Source: Urechis unicinctus | Lineage: Eukaryota; Annelida; Polychaeta; Xenopneusta; Urechidae | Reading direction: 5' to 3' | NCBI GenBank assembly: GCA_034190875.2 | Contig: CM067346.1 | Location: forward strand, 38,735,191 to 38,799,190 | Length of the DNA: 64,000 bases | Shown here: one piece after another, positions 11,284-24,688 of the stretch | How positions within the stretch are numbered: the stretch's first letter is position 1 | Layout: each line of letters begins with the position of its first letter | The notes under the pieces: model-generated | Told to the model about the DNA's origin: nothing | The model's input: only the letters and a program-made list of their open reading frames with translations | The model's database searches: none | Program-made: the position numbers and the translations under genes

Positions 11284-13994
11284 ACATGCAGCAGTGTTGC
11301 ATAATTTTTTAATCAATACTGTAGGTTTTTCACAAAATACATATAAGGTCACCTTTGCAATGACGACCTCCTAGCTTTGTGCCATGGTTATCAATGTTAG
11401 CCTCGCAGCGTATTGTTATGGTAACTTTGAATTCTAACTTGACTTAATCCCTCATACAAAGCACCATTCCAGCATTCAATTTTTCCATGCACAACTAAAC
11501 ATATCTGTCATATTAAAAACATTTTGCAGCAAATAATGGTTACTGTGGGCACACAAGCTACGGGGCAGCTTACGACTATTGGTGCATTATTAAGGACAAG
11601 TGACATTTGCACCACTATTGACAATTTAGATTGAGGAATCATGTTATATGTAGCAATGAATCATACCATTTGTAGGTATTGATCAGGAGAAATTATTTTC
11701 ACAGTAGTTTAATGTGTGTTTCTGCTCGTTAATAAGATGTAATCTATACTGTGATATCACATGGGGCAGAGTTAATCAAATCCTTGTCATTTTCAAACTT
11801 ACAACAATATTTCAGGTTCTGTGTTACTTTACTGTGATGTTTTCTGTCTCCCACTGTAGTCCCAAAGAAGCCACACACAATTGATTTTTGTCATGTTGTT
11901 TTAATTGATTACTTTAGTTTTGTCAAATTGTCCCCCTACGCCATGTTGGACATCAATGCTTGAATGGGCTGTTGATTATGTTAACCAATCTATTGTGATA
12001 TCTGGCAGAGCATATCAAAGTCATTTGGTGTTGGCATGTTACAAATACATTTCATGATGTTGAATTAAATTTGATTTCTATCGTTACTTTTCATCAACGG
12101 GAACAACTCACATTATTCGCACACTGAACCTCACCTGATATAAGTCATCTTAGAACCGTAGCGATCACTTGAAAGAACTCGCCTTAAACACAGTAAATTT
12201 AACTTGATAGAACTCCTCTAACACTCAGAAGCTAAGCTGATAGAAGTAACCATAAAACACAGTAAAGCTAACTTGGTAGAAGTAATCTAAAACAGGTGGT
12301 ATTCTTGAACACAGGTACTGAATTGGGCTAAACCGAAAACCCGGTTTTCTATCGTGTGTATACCAATGCATTTTACATACAAATTCGTTGTGTATACCAA
12401 TGCACACGGTGTTGCAGCATGTAGCCTCATGTGTTGTACCTGTATATTTGTCCTATTCTTCCTTCGATAAATCTGGTGGTTTTTCAGATTTCCATCCACG
12501 CGCATATAAGCCTATATTCATAAGGTGTTTGTCCTGTCAACTGTAATTGTAGTCCTGTTCATACAGTCATGTCATTTAACTAAAATGTCATCTCACATTT
12601 CCATCAATCCATACCTGTAACCCGCATATTTATCTTTATATTTATCCAGCCAACTGCAAATCACCGCTTTTACAATCTGGAACAATTCACCGAGTCAATG
12701 AGATAATGATAACTTTTCCCAATTATATATAAGAAAGGATCAGGGTGGGTGTTGTGGTAGGGTTATGACGAGAATTAGGTTGGATCAAGGCGGGGTCACG
12801 ACAGGGATAAGGTGATCCCCGCAGAATATGCCTTCATTTATTACCATTTTGATCCTTTTCATAACTGCTTTCCAGGTATATTGCTGATAAAAGATTGGAG
12901 GTTTTGATATCCTTATCAGCATTTTAGCCATCATAAATCTAGATAAGTTGAAACCGGGAGCTGAACATTGTGATTTACCACTAAGAAGCATTATAGTGAT
13001 AGCATTCCTGATACAATACTACATTATTGGGGCAAATCAATCTACGGGACCAATGTTCGAGTCATAGGTGATGCTGTTACAAAGGAGCTGCCTTGAAATG
13101 ATTGCAGAAGGATGGAAGTACAAAACCAATATAACTCTCAGGACAACACTGTACGGTCATACAGCAAGGCAGCAACATAACCACAGACTATTTAGGGCCA
13201 AGGGTCCAACTTCATCCGTTCCTCAGGTGACAGTTGTAAATTTACCACTTCCCCTGCCCGCTTGACGTAGGAAATGACCCAATTTCTCTGCAACGCGACA
13301 TATGATATCATCGACCATGGCTAATTAAACAATTGCGGCTACGTTGTCAAGGAGACGACAAACAGCGGATTGGATGAACAGTGGAATTGGTATGGCTGCA
13401 CAGAAGTATATGCGCAAAAACTTGTTTCGATTGCCCAGTACTTTTTTTAAATAAAAAAAACCCCAAATGACATCGCTTGCCGCCATCAGCAGCGTTACCA
13501 GGCAAACGCTTCTGATTTCATGCTATCACCTGTCATATTTCGATTCCGTACCACAATTTCCTCCATCTTGCTTACCGTGACCCAACTAATTAATAAAAAG
13601 CGAAATAATGAGGAGCCCATTATTTGGGTCACAAGGCGGGGGATATATAACAAGCAGCCTTCTTGTTATGTAACATGAATAGGCCAGCGCACTGGTGGTA
13701 GCTGGCAGACACGTTGTACATAATACAACCAGGTATCGACTCAAACCAGGATGAGATGACAATCAGATGGAACATCAGTGCGTGTATGACAACGCCCGCT
13801 TAATATACTCTTAATAGGCTTTGGCCATGTACGGGCTCCATGGAATGAGTCAGTGCAGCAGGAACCAAATCGAAGCGGGATTTTACCTGGCTTCACCTGT
13901 TCACACAAGCATACATTGATGTAAAGTACCTTTGAATGCCGCTACGTGAGGTAATTGAGGTTCGTAGTGCTGGTCGATGTGCCGGTAATCTTGA
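11284..13994. other. ADPGK 3' UTR and intergenic region, nothing else recognised
   Basis: No gene, RNA or mobile element is supported. Short ORFs on both strands lack motifs. The first kilobase or so may be ADPGK 3' UTR, but no canonical AATAAA close to the stop was found. Confidence 0.45.
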
Positions 13995-16440
13995 ATGAAT
14001 TGTCGAATTTCAATCATGGCCGTTAATGGCATTGCTCTCGTGGGTAATGTGCGCAAGACCAGGGAAATGAAAATCCTTCGTGAAAAGAGATTGATACAGC
14101 TATACCTCGAAGTTATGATTCCAAGACAAACAAGGCAATCCGTGGGTATTCGGGACAGCGCAGGTGGCGACTTCGTCCCTGAAGCTCACAACTTGAGACA
14201 GGCGGCGCCCCTGGGAGCATCAAGTACCAGCGGGATCTTCCCATCTTACGGGATAGCGGTTGCCTGGCTGCGAAAACATTCGGAAGTGATAAGTAATTTT
14301 GTGAAAGTCATACGCCAATATCCTCATCTCATCCGCGAGGATAGCCTGAATGTTTTCTGGAATTTCCTCAAAAAGTTCCTCGGAAAAGGCGCTGATGAAT
14401 GTCAAAGATGTGCAACACGAGAGAAGACTTCGAAAAGACAGCATGAGTCCGACAACGAATTTAAACGTATGTCCGATTCGACTGCAAACGTTGCAAAGCC
14501 AAAAAAGAAGCAGGAATCAGCTCCCCAGAATGTGTAAGTTTTTAGAATTATTTATTTACAGAGCAATGTAGTTATCTTTAAGCGCGATTTAATTGCGGCA
14601 TCTATCTAAACACGATGTTTCCCCATCAAATTTACGAACTCGGACATTTTTCCCCAGTGGCTACATCAAGTCCCGGTCGAAGTGTTTTAAGAAATTATTT
14701 TTAAAAAATGCTTTAATTTGCGTCAAGTGGACCTCTGATCATCTCGAGAACCATATTGAGGAACGTCACATTTATGGCACAAATTAGCCAACTATTACGT
14801 TAGCCTTGGGGGAAATGTCGGCTGTTATCATCGTCGCTGTTGCTCTTCCTTTATCATCCATGTAGATAAGGGCTGTAGGAGACTGACCTCTCGGGAAAGC
14901 TGCCAGATACATTTACAACGCTCTCTTTTCAATTACTCAGTCATATCAAAATCCACGAAATGCGTAGGTAGCTTGCTTGCGGCTGGTATGGGGCTTTAAC
15001 GTAAGCTGTTCGAAAGTTGAAAAAAAATCAATGGGACTTAAAAAATATTTGTGGACCCCTTGTAATGATCTCTTCAGAAAGTAATGTTGAGAGATAGAGA
15101 TGTTCCATGATATTGCCTTACCAAGTGATTCTAATATTTTGTAAACCATAGTAGCCGGTAAAATGCTGAATGCTGGTGAGTGATATTTCTTATACTGTTG
15201 GAACGGCATTATATCTCGATCATCGAGGGGAACATACCTTTCAAGATGGATTAAAGCAATTCATTAGTTGCTTAGTGATTCTTTATTTAAACTGAACCGA
15301 TTAAGAGGTGGGAACTTTAGCGAGAATAGTATTATAACAATATTCCATCAGTTAATGCAGAGCTGTGCCATCCTGTCGTTCAGGAAGAAGATTATTTGTC
15401 AATGCTGTGTCCACTAATGGACTCATGCACAGTCTGTTTTCATTTTGGACTGCATGTGTGTATCAGTAGACCTGATTTGCTTTGTTCTCCTCGAATGATG
15501 TTTATCTGGTGTTTTTACACGTTGATGTATTTGGGATGATATCATATTCTCATTGTAAGTCATGTAATCGCCTTTTCTATAAATTTGTATTTCTGATGAT
15601 AAAGCTTCTTTACTATTAAGTCAGCACATATGTAATGAACGAAGCTGTTATTACTCGTTTAAAGGGGATATCCATTTTGCTTTCATATCCAGAGATCTTA
15701 GACACAAGACAAGAAGTTCAACAGTCAAACCAACACAATCTCCCCCAAAACACCTTACCAAGCGACGGCTCTTGCGAGATCAACCGAAATCGGCTTCATT
15801 CTCGATGTCAGATATCTTCTCGGCGACATCTAGCGAACGAGTGACATCAGCTGACGACGTCAGTGGTTGGCAAAACGCGTCTCATACTGGTGATATAAGA
15901 AAGGTCCGATCGACCAGCGACATTAAAAGTGACCGCTCGGAAATTTCCATGAATGTACGACCAATGTTTAGGCACCGAGTGAATTCGTTAACCGGTTCAG
16001 ACAAAGCGGGTTCAACAAGACATCTCGAGGTGCTGCATTTGCCACCACTAGCATCGCGCACTGCAGTAAGTTTACAACCTACAGGAGTTGAATTGAGCCA
16101 ATACTCTCGCAGCATGCCTCCGAATGATTTTCCAATAAATTCACCACACATTCTAGAAAAACCCAAAGCAGAAGCTCCACGAAACGAACCGTCTTTGGAC
16201 GTGCCAAGCCCGACTTTCCGAGAAACGACTTATATGGTGTGCAAACGGAGAGACACGACGTCAGTGGAGATGGTTCGTTTTCCACCACCCGTTCCCGATT
16301 TAAATACTGCAGACAGCGAGATTTCTTGGGAATCCGATTCTGACATGTCGTTGTACAATGCGCTTGATGTTTCTATGCTAAATATTGATGTTACATCCTT
16401 GACGAGTACACCTGATATTACAGAGCCCTTTGACTGGTAG
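13995..16440 (+). CDS. Unrecognised two-exon gene, predicted 428-residue protein
   Basis: The model joins 13995-14533 (donor gtaagt) to 15693-16440 (acceptor cag), phase-consistent across a 1.16-kb intron, giving 428 residues. I do not recognise the family. The N-terminal half is basic, with a conserved-looking segment WLRKHSEVISNFVKVIRQYP (residues about 92-111) that may be helical, followed by a Lys/Arg-rich stretch containing KPKKKQ. The C-terminal half is Ser/Thr/Pro-rich and low in predicted order, and ends acidic (DSDMSLYNALDVSM, TPDITEPFDW). It could be a scaffold or regulatory protein; nothing here shows a catalytic domain. The second exon is open well upstream of any ATG, which supports the splice. 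More 5' exons are possible. Confidence 0.6.
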
Positions 16441-19400
16441 AGATTAGTGAAAATTCTCACATTTGTCTCATTATTTGTCTCCCGGGCAACTAGAGGTGGG
16501 GTGGGGGATGGGAGGATTCTTTTCAGGGGAAGGTGATGCAATATTACAATGGTTTCAGGTACGGGTTTTAAAGAGATACTCCAGTCATTAATATTGTTAT
16601 ACAATGTTTTAAATCTATCTAAGCTAAGTCGGTTTGAGTGAAATCAGCCCGAAAATGATTTAGCCACAATAATCAATAAACTTTGGGAAAAATATGCGTT
16701 CTCTTCGTCGTGCACGGCCATATTGATGCGCACATTTTGGTGACGTCGGGGGTTCAAGCCTTACTCCAGATGATTTGTTGTTAAACACCACGATTGATGG
16801 GAGCGAAGGGATTTGTCGTTTCACTGATTGTTGCTCTGTATTGCTGTCAGATGTAACCACAAAAACATACATTTGAAACAGCGAGTTAGGATCTTCAGGT
16901 CACCGAAATATCGGTTGTCTTGCAAAAAAAAAAAACATATTTCATCGAGGAGCCTCCCCCTGCAACTGGCGCACACGTACGCTCGCATACATACACACGT
17001 GCGCATGATTTGTCTTTATGATAGGAATCCCGATTCGAATTTGACATTTACAAAATTTTCAACTCCACTAGCATATATTTATGGTGTTTGTCATAACTTT
17101 TAACAATAACCTGACGTTGATGATTGAAAGTCAGGCCTCGGACTTGAATGAAATGACAACAGCATCAATAATAATAATAATTGATTATCATGCACAATCT
17201 TCACATTGATTCAATGCTACAAATAATTCATTAGCGAAAAATAAACCCATGACTGTCCCTTTTCGTCTTCCAATTCAACTACACACTCTATTGTGCTATA
17301 CTCATATGACTTCGGACCCAAGGATGCGGGTGAGAATTAATTGTTGAAAACCGAGCTATCAAAGTGTAACTCTTGCTGTCGATCAATATGAACCAACCAT
17401 TCGCAATTTGGCGGCTATCACGCGAAAGTTTGTCAGTTTAATGAACCTGTTCCAATGTTTAATGCATGCTCTTCATTAATGAAATTTTCACGGACAATTT
17501 GCTCTGCAATAATAATGAGATATCCGCATTTTTACAGAGAAAGATATAGCGAATAAGTGGATGAGTGCATCATTCCAGGCTGAATATTATCTGAGAAATG
17601 TATAGATACATACAAGATAAGCCCCTTGTTGTCAGCAGTGAGTATCTGACACAGCAGGTGTCCTGATCTAACATAAGACGAAAGGGACATCGGTTCCCGC
17701 TAACATCATTAGCAGGTCAGGTGGAGCACCCTTGGTGTGATGAGGGTCTATGCTTGCCAGGCTCTGGAATCCACCCAATAGCCTCCCTGCTCCGTGAAGC
17801 TAGTGTCCAGCGGAAGGAGCGGTTGCCGAACCCCCGCAGTAGCAGCAACGACAGCACTGGCGTCATCAGCCTCTCACGCAGGTCGCGCTAATGCTGAAGG
17901 TCGCCGCTCAAACCCTACATGCCTCCGGCGTTTCCATATCGATTTCTGACAACCGGGAGAGGGTTACCACAGAAGGAAGCTGAAAGCGGCCGACTGAAGC
18001 TGCCGTGTTTTGGAGAACAGAGCAACCCTGGAGGTTTCAAGGCAGTTCGGAAACGGAGACGGGTTGTGGAAGGAATCTGATCGCGCAGAGAATGTGCGTC
18101 GGTGTTCACGGTTAGACAACTCACCTGCTAAAAAGGTAATGACTGCATAAGAGAATAACGTGCTTCATTGAAGTGGTAAGCTGTAATTGCTTGTTCGTAG
18201 GGCATCTATTCATGCCAGCGCACCATCGCTTACGTTGATATGTCGTGAGCATTATGTTAAGTGCATTTCTAGGGACTGAAAGGGCTTCAATGGGGAGGCA
18301 GAAGGGTGAGAGGAAGGTAAGATGCAGTTGCCCTTAGCACTTATGTATGGGGCTCTGTCATTCCGTCTCGCGTTGTACCGCATACAATGCCACGTGAGCA
18401 CAAATCCTCGCTCTGCCTGCAATAATCAGTCCGGCCATTAGTTGTGAGTTGGTTTTGTTACCTAGCGTGGCTGGCCATGTGATGTCATTAGCGGTTATAA
18501 AAGGAACGCGAGGGGTGGGTGTGAGGATAGTGTGTGCCTTGTTTTGTTGTGGAGGTTGGATGTGTGGATAGCGGGCACCATCACCTCCGGTAGGCCATAC
18601 ATGGCGCAATATCGACCAAAATGCCGAGGTGTGTCAAGTCACTGATGGTATGATTAAATAATAGCTCTGCATACTGCCTCTTGTCACGTCTGCGTCGAAT
18701 CCCCTTGAGTGAATGAACTCATGACTGGCACACATCCGCTGCCTCTCGTTTTTGTTTCTAAAGCATGCTTTTATCTTCCTATAGCTTAACAAATGTCCGT
18801 TGCCCTCAGGGAGCGAGGGCTTCTTGCTCAGCGTGAGTTTGGTGCGCGGACTACTATGAGGGCCGGGGCAGGTACGAGAGCGCCATGGTAAGGTTGTTAA
18901 TAAAATATAAGTGGCACAAGGCGCAAATATAAGTCGTCCCGCCAAAAGGCACGCGTCTTGAAGCTGACTTATCGACTAATATTGGTTCCATGGGTGAACA
19001 TGACAGAGCATGTATTGTTACAGGGTCAATTTGCATATGAACCTAATTAAGCATCGGAACCTAGCAACAAATTGTAAACAACGATTATTGTGGTTCCGAC
19101 ACTAAAAGTGAGCAGTTTAAGTCGGCTTTATCGTGATAACTCACGGAGGTTTTTCTCAAAGGCCAATTTCCATGCTAACAAAATGTTGCTGCTGTTTGTG
19201 GTGCTCCAGGGGTTAAAAAACTGGAAATAACATGGGACAGACTCTAGCTTCCTTACAGGCTACCAACAAGACGGGCAACGTTTCTAAAGCCATTTAGGTA
19301 GTTTGCATGCCTCATTCATGGTGCTGTCGTACACATATCATCTACCCCGCCAGACGGCGCGGCGCATGCATCGATCTGTTCACCATAAGGGTCGCCCTAG

Positions 19401-19647
19401 ACTTAACACTCTATTTGTCGAGGTTATTATATTTATTACTTCAGCTTCGTGTATTGAAAGCGATTCTCTTGTTGTTTGTGGCAGATGGTGTAAGTGTGAA
19501 GGGAATGTAACAGTGATGTCAGCGACCCCAAGGTGAAGATGCCGGTGTCAGTCAAACTGCGTTTGTATATCTTTTAAAAATACCCAGGTGTCATCACGAA
19601 CAATTGTACTATAGGGCTGTCTTTACATAAACTGAAGAGAAACAACA
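16441..19647. other. 3' UTR and intergenic DNA, nothing recognised
   Basis: Contains a short A tract near 16925 and a (TAA)n run near 17170. Several ORFs of 60-100 codons occur on both strands without motif or splice support. No RNA gene or transposon was recognised. Confidence 0.45.
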
Positions 19648-20946
19648 ATGGCGGAACACCTGTTTCATGATGAAGACGATGATGAGCAATTACTGGCTAT
19701 GTCGGAAGGTGATGATGACGACGACGATGAGGGTCAAGGGTCATGCATTGATTCACAGCCGCACACTGATTACAGTCGGCGGAGGAGTTCCGGCAAGGCC
19801 AGGCATTATGATACTCAAATAGATACAAAGGGTCACCGGGTGAGTTCGTCGGATTCCGAGTCGGATTCCGAGTCGGACTCCTCCGCATCTGAAGCCGCAT
19901 CTCTGCCCAGTTCATCCACATCGTCGTCGCATGACTGGGAGATATTAAGCAGCGTACCGCCGACGGCGTCTTCCGAGACAGCTGATGCAGACGCTGGAGA
20001 TGTAGGTGAAGATGGGGCGCATGGTCTCATGAATTCTGTATCACGAGAAGCAAAACAAATGGTTACCGGGCTGAAGGTGGACATGAAGGAAATATCAGAT
20101 GGCTATTCCAAGATCGCATCAGGTGTTGACCGTGTTACGACGGGCTTGGCGGACTGCTTCAATCGTGCTCTCTCGGAGGGCGCCAAGCAAGCGGGAAATG
20201 TAGTGGGAAACTTGAAGCGAGACTGGCTGACACCAGCGGACTCGGATGGCAATGTTCCCTCGGATTCAACCGTGACAGAAGCCACTTCCGCGCAGATGAT
20301 ATCAAACAACCCACAAAAGGAAAATTCCACCGTCAAGAGTGCCTCCTCTTCCTCCCTACCTCCTTCTAAAGTGCCTCAAAATCCTCAGTCTAGAAGCCCT
20401 CTGGATAACCGCGACAAATCAACTTTACGTAAAATAACCTCAGTGATTCACAACAGTTCGACTTTGTTGCCCATTAATCTGAAGGCGCTTCACACACAAG
20501 GGGTGTTTTCCCCGACTAGCGAATACTCGGCAACCCATCCAGTTGCGTCCGAGATCTCGTACTGCGGCCCAGGGGAACAGATGATCATCGAAACCCAGCA
20601 GAACGACCCCTTTGATCCTATTGCCGTGCTTGTTGTCTATGAAATGGTGAGCACAGTATCGGAGGAATCTATCGGATACTTGCGCTTGCAAGCTGTATGG
20701 CATTGCTTTGAACCAGTGCCCCACGTGGGCGTGTCTCTTGGAAGCGAACCCACACCATCCGCTGAGAGCGACAGCCTGACCAGTCTCCAACATGGCAACA
20801 ATATGCGCATGCGCTGCGTCACCAAGCAACTGGATGCCGCTGACGACGATTACTACGTCCAGTCTATAACACTCGTCTCAGAAGAAGCTGGTACATTCGT
20901 CGGGAGAACGTTTGATAAACTGGTGGAAAAATTCAAAGCGTTTTAA
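19648..20946 (+). CDS. Unrecognised intronless gene, acidic/serine-rich 432-residue protein
   Basis: One uninterrupted ORF of 432 codons starts at an ATG in a good context (acaacaATGG) and ends TAA. The family is not recognised. Residues 1-30 are Asp/Glu-rich, including a run of six Asp. Residues about 65-94 are Ser/Asp/Glu-rich repeats (SESDSESDS), likely CK2-type phosphosites. Next comes HDWEIL (W97 to L100), which fits the W-x-x-L pattern of LC3/Atg8-binding motifs. Residues about 125-190 look like amphipathic helices. Residues about 260-432 contain alternating hydrophobic stretches (IAVLVVYEM, GYLRLQAVWHCF) suggesting a folded domain, then end in a helical FVGRTFDKLVEKFKAF. A retrogene origin could explain the lack of introns, but no poly(A) tail relic is seen. 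Confidence 0.75.
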   Translation: MAEHLFHDEDDDEQLLAMSEGDDDDDDEGQGSCIDSQPHTDYSRRRSSGKARHYDTQIDTKGHRVSSSDSESDSESDSSASEAASLPSSSTSSSHDWEILSSVPPTASSETADADAGDVGEDGAHGLMNSVSREAKQMVTGLKVDMKEISDGYSKIASGVDRVTTGLADCFNRALSEGAKQAGNVVGNLKRDWLTPADSDGNVPSDSTVTEATSAQMISNNPQKENSTVKSASSSSLPPSKVPQNPQSRSPLDNRDKSTLRKITSVIHNSSTLLPINLKALHTQGVFSPTSEYSATHPVASEISYCGPGEQMIIETQQNDPFDPIAVLVVYEMVSTVSEESIGYLRLQAVWHCFEPVPHVGVSLGSEPTPSAESDSLTSLQHGNNMRMRCVTKQLDAADDDYYVQSITLVSEEAGTFVGRTFDKLVEKFKAF

Positions 20947-22659
20947 ATATCAATATTATTCAGTTTCCATGTTCCACTCTTTCGTCTTTATCGATTTCAC
21001 GTTCCATCATTTTTACCAGTTTACATCGTCTAGTACTTACTTTACATATCTAAATGTGATGTTTTTTGTGTGTTCAAGTATTTATGTGACAAGCTTCTGT
21101 CTTATGCATTCCCTTCCATGCTGTGGCACGTGACATATATGAAGATCATTTGAGAATCGTTTGGGATTAGATATGCGTTCGTAATATCTGCTAGCTAAAC
21201 TTGTTGTTCATCAAATCGTGCTTTTGCAATTATTTGGCTCTTTAAATGTTTGTGGATGCCGTTGTACCGATGCTGTATTTCCCCATGCATATACAAGTAG
21301 CGAGAAGTGGGTCTGGCGGGAATCTAGTCATTAAAGCAGTTCGCTTCCCACACACGGAGGGAATTGCATCCCCTCTCATCTGACAATTTAAGCAGTGAAC
21401 GTGTTCGTGTTAAATATTGATTGTTAAACTGTTGAGAAGATAAATACAAGTGATAAGGTTTGTACTGTGGCAGTCTTTGGCAGCAGGGCTGGTGGAAAGC
21501 TGTATACATGGAACTGTGATGATGGGAAGATATGCACCGCTGTTGTTCGAACAACGCTGGCCGAGTTACTGCTGTAGACCAATGAGTATTCTATTAGACT
21601 CGTAAGGTCGCTCTTACTGTTTTTCTATGAATGCAGTCTTGTGTATTTTGTCCACTGCTGTTATGATATATTTCAAGTTATCATTCTTGTACGTTATTGT
21701 GTGTGCTTTTGTTGATATATAATTGTTATTAATTGACATTTTCATATGGACTATTAGACATATAAACTTGTTTGAAATTTCATCATTTATTTTGGGCGCG
21801 GGGAGGCTATGTCGGTGAACAGGATTTCAATGGCCTGGGGCACATCTGATGGAAATGGGGCGGCGGGAAGTATAAAAACAGCAGCCATTGAAAAAGTCAT
21901 TAAACAATAAGTCTCAGTAGACCAAGTACTGCTTGTAAATATGACAGCTCGTTTGTGTTCTCGAAGTACATGCGAGTGGTGGTAAATGTAAACAAGTATA
22001 TCATTTAATAACGTTCATAGAAGATTCTCAATAATGTTCATGAGAAAATATATATTACCGAGGGATGATAATACGATTCCGACACGAATACTCTTGTGAT
22101 ATCACCAGATATATGTACATGTATAATTGTCAAGTCCTAGTAGGGCACCTTGCCTCGCTGCAGCGGTAACCGAAATAGTCCCTTACATTGTCCTGTGTTC
22201 AAAAGTCCGGATCGGGACCCCGCGCGTGAGCCGCAGTAGTTATTGTATACATTACCACTCTCCATTGCAGACATGTTTGACACTACGTTAACATAACCTA
22301 GCAGCCGATGCGTAAGGAGGTCGTTACATTACCAGCAGATAGTCTTGTGTCTTTGTCAATAACCAGCGCTTTTTATGAGGCATTCGGACGAGGAGCCCCT
22401 GAGTTGTAACCGATGCCTTCTAGAAGTTCTGCTGTTTAAGGTATAGTAGGCAAGACATCAAGTGGTTTTAAAGAATATTAATGGAGTAGGTTTTAGACTT
22501 TATAATTATATCTGACATCTGCGACATTGCTTTCTTTAAATAGCCATGTAGCCTAAAGTACACCAAAACTTTCGACAATGTAGACCATCAAAGAGTCAAC
22601 TTGTTCTTAGAACCAAAGTTATGACATCTGTCACATGAACAACATTATCTCTTATGTAC
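20947..22659. other. 3' UTR and intergenic DNA, nothing recognised
   Basis: No gene or repeat is supported. A short stretch near 22140-22220 has a faint tRNA-like look (a GTTCAAAAGTCC block) but forms no cloverleaf. Confidence 0.4.
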
Positions 22660-23180
22660 TACCCAGGCCTCGCTTTTGAGACTTTTGAAATGTGGCAAGA
22701 TACGATAAGAAATTGCATCCATACATGTGTAAATAAAAAGTGAATAGTATTTAAATACATGGTGTGTCTCCAATATTTCCATATTGCAGACACATTCTGG
22801 GCATCGCTCAGCAAGATTCCAGAAATAATGGGTTTGGATGACGCGTATAAAGAGGACATAACCGTGAATGTTTTGGTTCTGATTACAATACTGCAGGTAG
22901 TGAGATTCCTAATAGCAACCATGAAGCTTGCACTACAGTATCTAGATTCCCTGACCAGATGTCCAAAGACATTATTATATGCTACATATAACTACCTGGC
23001 TGATCTTTGCTATGTGACCACCAAAGCTGAGGTGTATACAGTGAAGTACAATAGGATCTGAAGATGGCGGTTTTTACCGAATCAGAGCACACATTCGATT
23101 TTCGAATGAGCATATTGCCTTTAGCATATATCTTCTTAATTTGTCTTCCAATATCACGTTCATCTAAGAATGACACCTAC
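22660..23180 (-). pseudogene. Decayed LINE reverse-transcriptase 3' fragment
   Basis: Read on the minus strand, the piece at 23176-22982 contains IGRQIKKIYAKGNMLIRKS and YCTSLYTPQLWW. After a frame change it continues with ESRYCSASFMVAIRNLTTCS, KTFTVMSSLYASSKPIISG and IWKYWRHTMY. These are the usual phrases of the C-terminal thumb region of non-LTR retrotransposon ORF2 proteins (YCTSLYT-x-LW and the final KHWR-like block). The catalytic FADD region is absent, and a frameshift and 5' truncation are evident, as is common for dead LINE copies. Confidence 0.7.
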
Positions 23181-24688
23181 TGATTTTAACTATCGGTAAG
23201 ACGAATTTTACATAAAGGGGCATTTCAACATCTGATTTCTTAAATATAGTATTGAAATGCTGTAAAGTCGAGTCAAATTTCAGAAAAAACGGCTATATTT
23301 ACGGACCAATGTCACCTTTTTTTTTAGAGGACGTGAAGAAAATATCAAATATGGCACGCGGTGGAAACAATAATTTTGATTGATTTATTCTATATTCTCT
23401 TTATAATGAGGAAGCAAAACAGTATATGAAAATACTAAAACAAAAACGTATACATTTTATGGCGCACTAAACATGAAGTTAGACTCGTGGGCTCAAAACA
23501 AAACATTGAGGAAGAATAACAATTCATTAATATACAAGTATTCAAACAGGGCTGTTGTGGCCGCGGCAAGGTTTGTTTTTGTTCAATTTGTCAGAATATT
23601 CTGTATTCATGGGCGCTAACTCAACTAAGGCTCATTGAACAAGATGCAGTTAAAAGACGTTACCTAGCCCTCTGCATAATGGAGATCCTCCGCAATTGAA
23701 AATATGTATCCTGTTTCACCATTGCTGCTGATGGACTGGAGTGAGACTGTAACGTAAGTAACAGTTCTTTAGAAGATGTGCCTGGGTTTTAACCAGTTAT
23801 TTTATTGAATGAATTGAAAGCAGTTCACATACAATGAATACCATTAAATGTAAGGATAGGTTGGAGTGTGGTTGGTCCAACTTGGACTGTCGTGTGTGGA
23901 ATAAGTACGCAAGTTCAATGAACACATAGAGTTTCAGCGATAATTCTAAATAACTATTAGCAAACAGAAAATCCGTGGTCTTGTGTTTCCAAACCAATGA
24001 TATTTTAAAGGTCTCAGGGCTCTTCTATATCGTCGATTCCCGCCCGCATATTCGGATTAATGCAGGTAATACCCGAGTCCAACGGAACAAATTTCCCGCC
24101 ATCTCGTGAATACTACCTCATTGTCCTTCACATGTGGGCAGATGCAGACCATCGTGCGGCTGATATTTTTCGTATTCTCTAACTTCTCAATTACTATGCG
24201 AAAGGATAGGAAATATTATATTGCTTTCAGTACAGCATTTTCTAATCCAAGGCTAGGATTCAAGTAACCCATGGCCTCAAAATAACCAGAGATCATCGTT
24301 ACAATTCGAGCGAGCGAGTTCGTTGGCGAGATAATCAATGCAAGTGATACGCCGATTGACCTCCAGTGACCCCGTCGTTGATCATGTGACAGTTGTATTA
24401 TTTCCGTGCTTTTGATGTCCGCTGGGTTAGTGTGTTCTGTCGTTAACGGTGTAACCATCGATTTACTTCGGACTTTATGCTGTAAAGATTTCAACAGTTG
24501 GATATGATACCATATAATATCACTATACCAATGAATCGGTGATTTTTGGTTTGTTTGGAAAGATTCCATCGAGGCTGGAATGCTTGATTTGGTTTGCCTC
24601 AACACTCGCCTGATCAGCTGTAGATGACTCTGTCACGTCGTCTTTATCGCTGATGCGTTGAGTCTATCGCTGGACTCGATCGGTCACA
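23181..24688. other. Intergenic DNA upstream of the nucleoside transporter
   Basis: No gene recognised. ORFs of up to 129 codons on the minus strand (24216-24605) lack motifs. The promoter and 5' UTR of the transporter gene should lie in the last few hundred bases. Confidence 0.4.

Noticed and set aside
22140-22260. Possible tRNA or tRNA-derived SINE
   Set aside because: A B-box-like GTTCAAAAGTCC exists, but no A box at the right distance and no cloverleaf.
22759-23061. 100-codon plus-strand ORF
   Set aside because: It is the antisense of the LINE reverse-transcriptase relic.
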